From the NCBI GenBank assembly GCA_002297665.1, contig DBMS01000226.1, positions 1 to 35,631 on the forward strand: a stretch of DNA of 35,631 nt, written 5' to 3'. The position numbers and the translations under genes were made by a program. The stretch comes from Holophagaceae bacterium UBA692 (GTDB lineage Bacteria > Acidobacteriota > Holophagae > Holophagales > Holophagaceae). Positions within the stretch are counted from its first letter, which is position 1. Each line of letters opens with the position of its first letter. The notes beneath the pieces were generated by a model. It was not told the DNA's origin and searched no databases. It saw only the letters and a list, made by a program, of their open reading frames with translations. Positions 25,047 to 33,623 of the stretch are shown here, in pieces.

Positions 25047-26153
25047 CTAGAATTCAACCAGGAGGCCGGCGTCCTCAGGGTCGGGGAAAACCATGTCAAA
25101 GGCGTCCCCATCGTTCTTCCACTTCGCCCAACGCGCGCTCCGGTCCTGGGGATAGTTGAAATAGAGGGTCGGGTTGTCCACCCCCGTGACGATCCGGGCC
25201 AAGGTCTCATCGTCGGGATGGCCGAATTTCATGCCGTTGGTCGAGATCAGGAATTGGGTGCAGGCCAGGGACCCCAGGCAGCGGGGGTCGAAGTTGTGCT
25301 TGCTCCCGTGGTGGGCCACCTTCAGCGCGTCGATGCGAAGCCTGTCCTGCCCTCTTTGGGCGCAGATGCGTCGCACGCTGGTCTCCAGCACGTCAGGATG
25401 CGCGTCCGCGCCCAGGAGGATGGCCTTGCCGTCCCATTCGAAAAGGAAGGCGATGCTGCTGCCGTTGTTGGGCGCCTTGTCGGCCTGGAAGGGCCGCTCG
25501 GCCAGTTCCTGGGCATCCGGAGCGGAGCCCAGCCTGTCGCCCTCGGCGACAAGGTCCTCGTCCCCCGTATAGGGTTCCTGCCCCTTCTCCTGAAGCCAAT
25601 CCACCCAGACCTTTCGCAGACCCTCAAGCTTCTCCCGGGTGGGCGAGAGCAGGGTGATTTTCGCCCCACCTTTCATCGGCAGGGGAGAAAGGGGTTCGTC
25701 GCCGCCAGGGACCACCGCGGCCTTGCCTTGGAAAGCCCGGTTCCAGCGGTCCCGGTCGGGCCAGAGGAGGCCGCTCAGGGATTCGCCCTGGGCAACCCCG
25801 AGCAGATCCCAATGGGGCGGAGTGGGGATGCCGGCGGGCGTGTCATCCCCCAGGAGCTCCGCGGACGCCAGGTGATGGAAGCCATTGAACCAGAAATCGT
25901 CATAGCCGAACCCGGCAGGCGGCTTTCCCAGAAGCTTCAGCATTCCCCCGATGTGATCGGCGTCGATGTGGGTCAGCACGATCAGTTCGAAGTGGCGGCA
26001 GGCCTCCGGAAGGGCCTCGACGGCCGCCCTGAGGGAAGCGCCCGTCCCCGGCGTGCCTCCATCGATCAGGATGCGCCTCCGGGAGGCGGCGGCCCCGTAT
26101 TCCAGAATCAGGCAGTCCCCGTACTCGGCTTCAAGCATATGCAGCTGGAGCAT
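25047..26153 (-). CDS. ComEC-type metallo-beta-lactamase-fold hydrolase (third gene of the patatin-CHAT-MBL operon)
   Basis: The 368-aa protein has the metal site THIDADHIGG (H62, D64, D66, H67), the H-x-D-x-D-H form seen in ComEC/Rec2-like MBL domains, ILIDGG upstream (30-33), LLGADAHPDV as the later Asp/His strand, and VAHHGSKHN near the end. Such proteins are metal-dependent phosphodiesterases or nucleases. No signal peptide or membrane segment is seen, so unlike ComEC it should be cytoplasmic. The start is ATG 26153, overlapping the CHAT stop as TGATG, with GGGAG 6 bases upstream; a GTG at 26156 is the alternative. The overlap means translation is coupled to the CHAT gene. Substrate unknown: nucleic acid or a nucleotide signal is possible. 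Confidence 0.88.
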   Translation of the reverse strand: MLQLHMLEAEYGDCLILEYGAAASRRRILIDGGTPGTGASLRAAVEALPEACRHFELIVLTHIDADHIGGMLKLLGKPPAGFGYDDFWFNGFHHLASAELLGDDTPAGIPTPPHWDLLGVAQGESLSGLLWPDRDRWNRAFQGKAAVVPGGDEPLSPLPMKGGAKITLLSPTREKLEGLRKVWVDWLQEKGQEPYTGDEDLVAEGDRLGSAPDAQELAERPFQADKAPNNGSSIAFLFEWDGKAILLGADAHPDVLETSVRRICAQRGQDRLRIDALKVAHHGSKHNFDPRCLGSLACTQFLISTNGMKFGHPDDETLARIVTGVDNPTLYFNYPQDRSARWAKWKNDGDAFDMVFPDPEDAGLLVEF

Positions 26154-29065
26154 CACACCATCTCCCAGTCCGAATCGCCGACGGCGATGAGGTTAAGTAC
26201 CGACAGTTCACCTTGGGCCAGCAATTCCTTGCGTGCCATGCGCATGACCTCCCCCAACCGGGCGGGACCCGCCTGGAGGGCAGCGGACAGCTTCCCGAGC
26301 AGGAATTCCGCCACCGGCCCCACACGCCTGCCCAGGGTCGGCGCCAGGGTTCCCACAACCACCTTTGCGCCCGAGGCCATGAAAGCGGAGACGAGGCTGG
26401 CGGTGTCCCGCGCGGAGGCGGCCGTGCTGCAGCCCAGCAGCCACACCATGGGCGCGGACTCCGTGGACCCCAGCACGTACCGCTCGTCGATGCTCGTCCG
26501 GAACAAGGGATTGCTCCCGATTTCCACCGTAGCGATGTTGGAGGAAGGGTCCTTGTCCGTGTGAGCCACCAGGATGAGAAGCGACGGATCCGACGTGCTC
26601 ACCTTCTGCCTCCAGTCACTCCAGGCTTTCAGCACGGCCGGGGGCCCGGATTGCAGGATCCGGATTTCCTGCACCAGCGAGTCCAGGGCCGAGGGGACCA
26701 CCTCGGTGGCCTTGTCCGAGGCCCCCAGGAGGATGGAGCGCAGGACGCGGATCTTCCCGGCTGCCAATGTGGGGCCGGCGCTCAGCCGAAGGCTTTCGGG
26801 CGGGCGGCCTTCACTGGCCTCCCTTTGGAAGTTCTGGCGTTCCACGATCTTGTCAATCCCCCAGAAGCCGAAGGGACAAACCGTCTCGTAGGTCCCACCT
26901 GGGCAGACGGGGACCGGTCCCTGGCCTGAGGCCTGCTTGCCGCCCTTGCACACCGTGTTCGCGGCATGCCGGCCGCAGCCTTCGGCGCATCCCCTGTCCT
27001 GGCCGAGGAGGGCGGAAGGCGCGTGCGGACAGAGCGTCGCGCCCGCATCCGGCGGGCGATCGACGTAGAGGAACTCCACCGGGAAAACCGAGTCTGGATT
27101 CGCGGCGAGCACCTGGACCCGAGCCCCTCCGGAGATGACTGCGTCCAGTTCCAGGACCTTGTCCAGTTTCCGGTACAGCTCGGAGCCATTCCTGGCGAGG
27201 TTGGCCAGAAGTTCCTGCGCCTGGGGATCCATCAGGTCCAGGGCCTTCCAGGATTCACCGGCGAGGGTGTTCAGGAGCGCCTGGATCTTGGCCGGAAAGG
27301 CCGCCGCCACCGTATCCGTGAGGGACAGCCACTGGGCCTTCCCGCCGGCGACCACCGTGGCGGCGGGCTCCCCATCCTCCCCGTGGTTGAACAGAAGGGC
27401 CGCATCGAAGGCCGGGTGGGAATCCAGATCCCCGGACAGGGCGTGGTGCTCGAACTCCGCCTCCAGGTGGAGGCCCGGCCCCTGGCCCACGCTTCCCGCG
27501 AGGATGATCGTCTGCAGGACCCGGTTGCGATAGAGCACCATGAGGCGGGATCGGAACGGCCCCACGGCCTGCATGGCCGGAAGCAGGAATGCGATCTTCT
27601 TCGAGTCGCCCGTCCTGGGCAGCCAGAGCTTTTGCACCTGGGGCTGCGCGGCGAGGCCCGGCGCCGTGAAGACCACGGTGAGGGTGTGGCCGTCCCTGGA
27701 GGGGGGCAGCTGGGACTCGGGGAAGGTGTCCTTGAAAACCATGCCTTCCGTCGCCGGGGCTCCAATCCAGGCTTGGACGACGTAGGAACGGCCCTGGACC
27801 AGGGGGCCCTTGTGGGGCAGCCGGATCGTCGCCTCATCCCGGACCGACACCTGGACGAAGCGGTCGGTTTGGCGAAGGGAGGCCGTGTCCTCGGAAAGGT
27901 CGTCGAGCCGGCGGGAAAGGCTGGCCAGGCTGCGGGCCCCGAGATACTCGTGCTCGAAGGCCCCGACGTTCCCGGGCTCCAGGATCCTGGCCGCCTCGAA
28001 GGCGAGCGCCTCCAGGGCGGGGTTCTGGGCACGCTTCAGGTTCGGCCGATCCTTCTGGATGAGCCCCGGCTTTCGCACGCCACGTGATTCCTGGCCCGCA
28101 ACCGCAGGAGGGGCGGCCCGGGCTGCATGAAACGCACGGGAGACAATGTTCCACCCGGCCCCGGACACCCGCGCGTCCATAAGGGACGCCGACCCGAACA
28201 CCAGGGGCGCGGGGAGATCCAGGCGGCGCGAGGCGGCCGCCCCCGCGGATGCGACGGAAAGGTCATGGCACAGGTCCTCCACCCACTTTTCCAGCCACGC
28301 GGATCGACTCGCTTCCGGAACGGGAATCCAGAGGATCAGGCCGGCGCCGGATTGGCGCCGCAGGAAGGCCAGCCGGTCCAGCCAGCCTTTCCGCCTCGGG
28401 CCTTCGCCCAGGACCACCAGGGTGTGGACCCGCGGCAGGCGCTCCCCTTCCAGGACGGCCTGGATCGCCGCCTCGAGACCGCCCGGGAAGGCCAGCACGT
28501 CGAAGGCGCCGCGGGCTCCATCCAGCGGACGGAGATCCAGCATCTCCTCCATCCGGAATGGGGCGGAGGTTCCCTGGGAAGGCAGCCAGGGGTTGGGCAA
28601 GTGACCGGAGAGCGTTCCCACCCGGAGGGGCCAGGACCAGACGACCTTGCTTTCGGGACCGCCAGCCGTCAAGCCGTAATGGGACCGGGGCGACGGCAGG
28701 TCCTCCAGCAGGGCCTCCAGAAGCGCGCTTTCCAGAGCGGCCCCCACCCTCCCCTCCGCCTCCAGGTCAACCCGGAAGTCCCTGGATCCCAGTGATTCGA
28801 AGAAGGCGTCCGCCGGGTCACGGAATTCCAGGACCTTTCCATAGGCCACGCCGCTGAGATACCGGGCCAGGGCCCCGGTTCTGACCGCCAGCACCCCACG
28901 ATCCCGGGCCTCCGCGAGTATGGCAGCCGGGAGGTCCCCCCGCCCCCTGCCCGGGTCGCCGAACGCCCCCAGGTAGATCAGGGTCCTCACCAGCTCACCC
29001 CGGGAGAGCACGGCGCGAAGATGGCCCAACCGGGTTTGAAGTGCACGTTCGCGGGAGTTGCTCAC
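26153..29065 (-). CDS. CHAT-domain (caspase-like) protease with Cys-rich segment, 970 aa
   Basis: The last 150 residues carry a caspase-like CHAT domain: catalytic His about 835 in LLILVAHTD and Cys about 879 in VWLLGCSTAA, each after a hydrophobic strand. Before it lies a segment with six Cys (679, 693, 697, 706, 721, 730) and two His, ending in CPFGFWG (730-736), which looks like a metal-binding or structural knuckle. Residues about 190-320 (VHTLVVLGEG, GAGLILWIPVP) may be a second alpha/beta unit without the dyad. Residues about 420-530 look beta-rich (SVRDEATIRLPHKGPLVQG, an Ig-like adaptor). No membrane segment. CHAT proteases in known bacterial immune systems cut a partner protein on activation. 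Operon order: patatin, 19-base gap, this gene, TGATG overlap, MBL. The partner or target is not known. Confidence 0.87.
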   Translation of the reverse strand: MSNSRERALQTRLGHLRAVLSRGELVRTLIYLGAFGDPGRGRGDLPAAILAEARDRGVLAVRTGALARYLSGVAYGKVLEFRDPADAFFESLGSRDFRVDLEAEGRVGAALESALLEALLEDLPSPRSHYGLTAGGPESKVVWSWPLRVGTLSGHLPNPWLPSQGTSAPFRMEEMLDLRPLDGARGAFDVLAFPGGLEAAIQAVLEGERLPRVHTLVVLGEGPRRKGWLDRLAFLRRQSGAGLILWIPVPEASRSAWLEKWVEDLCHDLSVASAGAAASRRLDLPAPLVFGSASLMDARVSGAGWNIVSRAFHAARAAPPAVAGQESRGVRKPGLIQKDRPNLKRAQNPALEALAFEAARILEPGNVGAFEHEYLGARSLASLSRRLDDLSEDTASLRQTDRFVQVSVRDEATIRLPHKGPLVQGRSYVVQAWIGAPATEGMVFKDTFPESQLPPSRDGHTLTVVFTAPGLAAQPQVQKLWLPRTGDSKKIAFLLPAMQAVGPFRSRLMVLYRNRVLQTIILAGSVGQGPGLHLEAEFEHHALSGDLDSHPAFDAALLFNHGEDGEPAATVVAGGKAQWLSLTDTVAAAFPAKIQALLNTLAGESWKALDLMDPQAQELLANLARNGSELYRKLDKVLELDAVISGGARVQVLAANPDSVFPVEFLYVDRPPDAGATLCPHAPSALLGQDRGCAEGCGRHAANTVCKGGKQASGQGPVPVCPGGTYETVCPFGFWGIDKIVERQNFQREASEGRPPESLRLSAGPTLAAGKIRVLRSILLGASDKATEVVPSALDSLVQEIRILQSGPPAVLKAWSDWRQKVSTSDPSLLILVAHTDKDPSSNIATVEIGSNPLFRTSIDERYVLGSTESAPMVWLLGCSTAASARDTASLVSAFMASGAKVVVGTLAPTLGRRVGPVAEFLLGKLSAALQAGPARLGEVMRMARKELLAQGELSVLNLIAVGDSDWEMV

Positions 29066-29084
29066 ACCGGCCTCCTGAACGGGT

Positions 29085-30278
29085 CTACGGACTGATCCTC
29101 CGGTGGGGAAAAGGCAACTGGGCTGGAAGAGCGAGGGAAGGGTCGAAGTGCTTCCTCAGGCTCAAGTCACAGATGAGGTATCCCCAATTAATTAGTCTTT
29201 CCTGGTAATCCGTTTCCACCCGTGCGAGGCGGGTCGGATAGGTGGCCAGGTCCCGGGTGTCGGCTTCCGTGGCGGGGACGGGAAAGGGATACGCGGGCGC
29301 GGGACGGGGCTGGTATTTGGCCACGTCTCCCCGGTTGCACCAATAGCAGCCGAGACGCGCCTTGTCCGGAGACTCGTAGGCGCTGATCAGGAACCGTTTC
29401 CTCAGCGCCACCGACTGGCGGCCGGAAATGGCCGCGACCCGGCGAAGGTGCCCAAGGATGTTTTCCGAGGGCTCGCTTTCGGCTTCGAACCCCAGTTCCG
29501 CGTCCGACACGAAGACGGTCCGGAAGCGCTTCCAGGCCCCCTCGATCCCCAGATTGTCGTAGACACCCCCGTCGGTCAGGTAGAGGAACTCCGTGAAGGC
29601 GCCCGTTTCGAGATCCTGGCCCGTCCCCTCCACCACCTGCAACCCGCTGGCCCGGCAATCGATGCGGAAAGGGGAAAGCACGGGGGGAAACGCGCTGGAG
29701 GCAGCTACGGCTTGGGCGACGGACAGCCGGGGTGCGTCGAACCGACCGATCCGGTAGTCCCATAGGTAGTTCCGTCCCATGCGGAAGAGCGATCCGGACT
29801 GGACGCTGGTCGCACAGAAGATGAATTCTGGCCCGCTTGACCAGTCGGGGAGGTCCTGGAGGGTTTTCCGGTGGAAGAGCGCCTCATCGTACCCTTTCAC
29901 GATCAGATCGGAACTATCCACCCCTGGCAGGAGGGCTCCTTCCAGAACCGCCTTCCTGTCCAAGGTGGTATATGCGAGTTTGCGAAGGGGATCCACGACC
30001 TTGGGGTAGAAGTCCTGCGCGACGCCGCCGCGCCAGGCCATTCCGTCCCAGGCCACAGCCAGCGCCCCTGCCGCGATGGATCCACCGCTTACGGAACTGA
30101 AGCGCTTGATTCCCGAGAGGATTCCAGCCTCGTTGAGGCGCCAAAGCGCCCCAGCCTGGAAGAGCATCGACCGGTAGCCGCCGCCGGAAAGGCAAAGCGC
30201 CATCTCTTCCCGGACTCCAGGTGGGTCCATGGCCAGGTCGGGGGTTACCAGACGCGAAATAAGGGAGTCATCGGCCAT
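29085..30278 (-). CDS. Patatin-like phospholipase (first gene of the patatin-CHAT-MBL operon)
   Basis: Start ATG 30278 has GGGAGG 7 bases upstream; sequence further up in the frame is AT-rich leader. The 397-aa enzyme has the oxyanion Gly-rich loop SGGGYRS (31-37), the nucleophile elbow SVSGGS with Ser about 64, and the second dyad residue in TDGGVYDN (Asp about 236); ASSAFPP (193-199) is also typical. These are the Ser-Asp dyad lipid acyl hydrolases. There is no signal peptide, so it would act on the inner leaflet of the cell membrane, as effectors of abortive-infection systems do. The elbow reads S-x-S-x-G, not G-x-S-x-G. Being first in an operon with a caspase-like protease, it may be held inactive or be activated by cleavage; that is inference. 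Confidence 0.9.
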   Translation of the reverse strand: MADDSLISRLVTPDLAMDPPGVREEMALCLSGGGYRSMLFQAGALWRLNEAGILSGIKRFSSVSGGSIAAGALAVAWDGMAWRGGVAQDFYPKVVDPLRKLAYTTLDRKAVLEGALLPGVDSSDLIVKGYDEALFHRKTLQDLPDWSSGPEFIFCATSVQSGSLFRMGRNYLWDYRIGRFDAPRLSVAQAVAASSAFPPVLSPFRIDCRASGLQVVEGTGQDLETGAFTEFLYLTDGGVYDNLGIEGAWKRFRTVFVSDAELGFEAESEPSENILGHLRRVAAISGRQSVALRKRFLISAYESPDKARLGCYWCNRGDVAKYQPRPAPAYPFPVPATEADTRDLATYPTRLARVETDYQERLINWGYLICDLSLRKHFDPSLALPAQLPFPHRRISP

Positions 30279-30850
30279 GGGCAACCTCCCGGTTCTGGGA
30301 CGGATCAGGCAGACGTTCCTGCAGGAAAGGGCGACCCAATATACGCCCCAATGGAGGTTCATCGGAAAGAAAATCCGATTGGTCGGTTCCGGCCTCCAAA
30401 CGAAAGATTCCGAAGACACCCCGACGTTTCTCCCCGTCCTCCGCCTTTCCACAGATTTAAGCCTTGCATTTTCCCTGATTTGACCTTTGGATTTTGACCA
30501 AATTCCGACAACAAGAAAATTGATCCTAGTTAATTCGGTGGTTGCAATCTTTATATTTAATTTCAACCCATCTCACCGCATGGATTATAATACTATTTAA
30601 TTTTGATTTATTACCGTCTTTTTCCAATTGCGAACTCGGTTTTTCCTCCCATATTTTGAACGTCTATCCCTGTCCTAACCTAGCCCACCTGGAACACGTG
30701 GGGCAAAGCAATGTATCACCTTTTGTTAGAAAATCAATTCGATCGAACGTCACGATTGATGCCAATTCGGGCCAGCCCTGGCCGTGTTTACAATTCATGG
30801 GAGCTCCGTCTTTCGTTGAATCTCAATGTCTGCAATGAGGAGGTATAATT
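30279..30850. other. AT-rich intergenic region between the patatin operon and the 88-aa gene
   Basis: No gene is visible in these 572 bases. From about 30470 to 30840 the base content falls far below the rest of the window, with T-runs and a palindromic ATTATAAT near 30585. TTTGACC occurs twice 14 bases apart near 30480-30500. A -10-like TATATT (30338-30343, minus strand) lies some 60 bases before the patatin start. The region must hold the promoters of both divergent units; I could not place a -35 box with confidence. Confidence 0.6.
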
Positions 30851-31117
30851 ATGGCTACCCATAATTCTCACGTAGACGTGCTCGAAAAGAAGGTAACTGA
30901 ATTGAGCAGCGCCCTGGCGATGCTCGGCAAAGGCACGGATCTAAAAGAATTGATCCACGTCATCCATGGCCCGGGCTGGACAACCTTGGCCGAGTTCGCC
31001 TTTGCGACCACGCTCCTCGAGGAGATGCAGGGGCACGCCAACGCCATCGCCAGGCTCACCAGCCAGATGGTTGCCGCCAGTAAGCTTGTGGATGTAAAAG
31101 AGCTAGTTGGAAGATAA
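30851..31117 (+). CDS. Small helical protein, 88 aa, unknown
   Basis: Start ATG 30851 follows a strong AGGAGG 8 bases upstream. The product is almost wholly helical: a heptad-like stretch VLEKKVTELSSALAML (10-25), a break with HGPGW (40-44), then a second long helix pair to the end. No Cys, no membrane segment, no motif I recognise. The size and build suit an adaptor, antitoxin or small regulator. It is encoded divergent from the patatin-CHAT-MBL operon, across the AT-rich gap, and 256 bases before the 284-aa gene on the same strand. Association with the operon is only by position. Confidence 0.75.
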   Translation: MATHNSHVDVLEKKVTELSSALAMLGKGTDLKELIHVIHGPGWTTLAEFAFATTLLEEMQGHANAIARLTSQMVAASKLVDVKELVGR

Positions 31118-31373
31118 TTCATTTTCATTTCTTGTTCACCTGAAATGCGGAATCCGATTGGGCCGCAGGGCCTTCGAACGATCCCTTCTGGAATGATTCC
31201 ACATGCTTGCGGCGAACCCCTCGGACCAGGGGATGGCTTGTTGTTCATACCAGTGAGCCCTGCCAGGCCCTCGCGATGTCCCTGGCTGTCGCCAAAACCC
31301 AACGGGATTTCCGCCGCCTTGGTTCCGTTGACAACCCATTGAACCCAACGAAGGAGGCGAGGAGGCGGAACCC

Positions 31374-32228
31374 ATGCCCACCGGAATCCGAGAAGAATGC
31401 ATCGACATCCGGTTCTCTGATTACAGGGACGAGGACAGGGAACCAAGGATCAGCCCCTTCCCACCTCCCTACAACGTCCCGTTGCTTCCCGGAGAACGGG
31501 GGTTGACCTTTATGGCCATGCTTCTCGGGGAAACCCGGCCGAAGGTCTCCGTCTTGACGCCGAGTCTCGACATCGGGCCAAACGTACCGCTCTACCGCTA
31601 CGATTGGCTCTTTGGAATCTCCTGCTGTGACCGGCAGGACCTTTACTGGGATTGGGAACGGGAACTTCGCAGCGAGGCAGCCATCTGCGTGCAGATGATC
31701 CTATCTCCCGGAAAGGCTTTTGCGTTCACCGAGATTTCCGCGCTGCTGCACGGTCTCCTTCCCTCCAGGAATTCCCGATCCTTCTTGGAAATGCATGCAA
31801 AGCAACTGGCCAAGACCTTGGCCAATCTTGCCGGGACACCGGCCCTGCCTGCCAGCATCGGAATCGGCCTGCGCGCGACGGCTGGCCTGTCCAGCCTGAT
31901 CAGTTCGGAAGAAGGACCAAGCAAGAACTGGTTCCTCTACCGATTCCTGGATCCGGTAGACCGCTGCGCCGCCGTTGAGTGGCACATCAATAAAACGGTG
32001 CTGATGGAGTACGGCCCCTTACTCCGAGGTTCACTGACTCTCGCCTTCCATGGCGGCGCCCCTGCTTCAAGGCCCTCGGACCCGGTTCCCTTTACCATCA
32101 CCCTGCGCCCCCACCTCGGGTTCGTGGAGGGCGACCAACTAAAACAACTCGCCCCTTTCAGCACCCTGGGTTCCAACGCCCTTTCACTCCGGATCCAGCC
32201 AGACGGTGGGATCGCTCCCGACGAATGA
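31374..32228 (+). CDS. Hypothetical protein, 284 aa
   Basis: Start ATG 31374 lies behind a purine-rich GGAGGCGAGGAGG leader. The protein is soluble with no signal peptide; it has aromatic-rich patches (YRYDWLFGISCCDRQDLYWDWE, about 73-94), a helical middle (RSFLEMHAKQLAKTLANLA) and a beta-rich last third (GSLTLAFHGG, FTITLRPHLGF). I do not recognise the family. Its GC is lower than that of the kinase genes, as for the other genes of this segment. It may be co-transcribed with the 88-aa gene. The 256-base gap before it shows no clear feature. Confidence 0.72.
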   Translation: MPTGIREECIDIRFSDYRDEDREPRISPFPPPYNVPLLPGERGLTFMAMLLGETRPKVSVLTPSLDIGPNVPLYRYDWLFGISCCDRQDLYWDWERELRSEAAICVQMILSPGKAFAFTEISALLHGLLPSRNSRSFLEMHAKQLAKTLANLAGTPALPASIGIGLRATAGLSSLISSEEGPSKNWFLYRFLDPVDRCAAVEWHINKTVLMEYGPLLRGSLTLAFHGGAPASRPSDPVPFTITLRPHLGFVEGDQLKQLAPFSTLGSNALSLRIQPDGGIAPDE

Positions 32229-32325
32229 AGCCCTCCCCACCGGCTCAGCTGGCTCGGTAACCCCTGCCCTTCCCCCGGACAACAGAAAGGTGCGCCCAGC
32301 AGGAACATCATCAATCCGCGCACAT

Positions 32326-32577
32326 TCATGATTTGGCCGCCTTGATCATCAGCTTCGGTGCAGGCAGGACCACCTTGGATTCACGTCCAGGCAAGTTAAC
32401 CATCAGTCACGGGCCTGACTTACCGAGAGGCGATGCCAGGAGTTCCCACCTGACCTGATCGCCCTCGACCCTGAAGTGGATCGGCAGGCTCAATTCCTTT
32501 TCATACCAGTGGATCTTGACCGTCCCGGAATAGTCCTTCCCCTCCAAGTGTTCAATCCGGACGAACCGGACTCTTAC
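32326..32577 (-). pseudogene. 3' remnant of an unrecognised gene, with an in-frame stop
   Basis: One minus-strand frame reads as good protein: VRFVRIEHLEGKDYSGTV, KIHWYEKELSLPIHFRVEG, DQVRWELLASPLGKSGP, a TGA (32407-32409), then in the same frame LMVNLPGRESKVVLPAPK and LMIKAAKS before a final TGA at 32326. The coding look continues across the internal stop, so this seems to be one damaged reading frame. No start codon is found upstream; the frame closes at a TGA at 32629. A real short gene ending at 32407 without its start cannot be wholly excluded. Confidence 0.5.
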
Positions 32578-32594
32578 CCCGGAAACCGTCTTTT

Positions 32595-32974
32595 CCGCTC
32601 CGCATCGAATTGGATGGTGCCCACACGTTCACGGTCCGGTTTCGTGACATGTCCATGGATCCCGGTCGTCACAATACTGGCCGAATCTTGCGATTCCGTT
32701 TTGATCGAGCTGGCCACCTTCGGATTCCGCCCTATGGAGAGACCGCCGAAGACTTTCTGGAGGAGTGGTTCGGCTCCCCTGGAGTGTTGCAGACACGCTG
32801 GCGGCCCCGGAGTTGATTCCGAAGCTCAAGCCGCTGTGGGAGGCTTTCCAAGCCCAAGAGGCCTACGCCACCATCCACGAGACCATTAGGGGAACCTACT
32901 CGAAACGAGAGCAGGACGGCTGGCGGGTGGATTTCGATGGCTGGGGGGCCCGGATGGAGAAGGACCTTCCATGA
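32595..32974 (+). pseudogene. Frameshifted remnant of an unrecognised gene
   Basis: A plus-strand frame reads LRIELDGAHTFTVRFRDMS and on to ETAEDFLEEWFGSPG near 32785, then stops; the next frame continues the protein-like text as ADTLAAPELIPKLKPLWEA, AYATIHETIRGTYSKREQDG, ending at 32974. A one-base change near 32785 would join them. No start codon or ribosome site is evident, so the 5' part seems lost. A 22-codon frame (32971-33039) overlaps the stop as ATGA, which suggests the stump of a following coupled gene. The fragment lies head-to-head with the remnant at 32326-32577. Confidence 0.5.
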
Positions 32975-33078
32975 GCTTCATCTTGTCGCCCCGGAAAGGT
33001 GGATTCCTCATCAGCGGGTTCAAGCAGAAAGCGCGGTAGCTCTGTGGGTGTCCTCCAAGGCTGCAGGCGGGCCTCATG

Positions 33079-33363
33079 CTAAGCGGGCTTCTTCCCGTGC
33101 ACCATGTCCAGCAGCATCTGGTCCAATCGGGTCTGCCACCCTTTTCCACCGCTTCGGAAATGTTCCAGGACCTCATGGGACAGCCGGATCGTGATCCGCT
33201 CCTTGGTCGGTTCCACCTGGGGCCCACGCGGGCGCCGGATCGACTTCAAAGTCTCCTGCAAATCCTGGGGAAGGTCTTTGAACGGCTTGAAGTGTTTCAG
33301 ATCCTCGGCGGTGATTTCCCGAACTTCCCCTTCCTCATTGGTGAGGGGCTTTCGCCTGGTCAT
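33079..33363 (-). CDS. brnA: BrnA-type antitoxin
   Basis: The 94-aa protein has an acidic and basic N-terminal part (toxin-binding) and a C-terminal ribbon-helix-helix: ERITIRLSHEVLEHFRSGGKGWQTRLDQMLLDMV, the BrnA signature with its GKGWQTR turn. It should neutralise BrnT and, with it, repress the operon. Start ATG 33363 has AAAGGAGG 5 bases upstream; the ATG at 33384 is in frame but lacks a site. The gene overlaps the end of brnT by 29 bases, the usual toxin-first order of this family. Confidence 0.92.
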   Translation of the reverse strand: MTRRKPLTNEEGEVREITAEDLKHFKPFKDLPQDLQETLKSIRRPRGPQVEPTKERITIRLSHEVLEHFRSGGKGWQTRLDQMLLDMVHGKKPA

Positions 33364-33616
33364 ACACCCTCCTTTCACGTTCATTAGCCTTGCGCAAACT
33401 GATAACCCGGATTCCTTGCAGGAGCTTCTGGTAACAGATCACATGAAGCCGATCACCGAGGAGGCCGATGGAAACCCAGCGATCCTCCCCGTAATCCATT
33501 CGGGTATCGAGATAGGTCAAGGAACTTTCAAAGTCGAAATCGACCGCCCGTTCGAATGAAAGTTGACGTGCCTGGATGTTCTTTCGGTTCTTGAGAGGGT
33601 CGAACTCGATCTTCAC
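33335..33616 (-). CDS. brnT: BrnT-type ribonuclease toxin
   Basis: The 93-aa protein matches BrnT over its whole length: KIEFDPLKNRKNIQARQLSFERAVDF at the start (the F/WDPxKxxxNxxKHxxxFExA pattern), EDRWVSIGLLGDRLHVICY in the middle and RVISLRKANERERRVYD at the end (the RIISAR-A-x-x-x-E-R-x-x-Y motif). BrnT is a RelE-fold ribonuclease that halts translation. The His usual in KH of the family is RQ here. The start is GTG 33616, with no Shine-Dalgarno, and the promoter predicts transcription from the start codon itself. Confidence 0.92.
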   Translation of the reverse strand: MKIEFDPLKNRKNIQARQLSFERAVDFDFESSLTYLDTRMDYGEDRWVSIGLLGDRLHVICYQKLLQGIRVISLRKANERERRVYDQAKAPHQ

Positions 33617-33623
33617 AAGTCAT

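Noticed and set aside
29085..30566. Longer patatin reading frame starting at 30566
   Set aside because: The extra N-terminus lies in the AT-rich leader and is not protein-like; the ATG at 30278 has a strong GGGAGG site.
32476..32889. 137-codon plus-strand frame in the decayed region
   Set aside because: Its text is less protein-like than the other two frames found there and it has no ribosome site.
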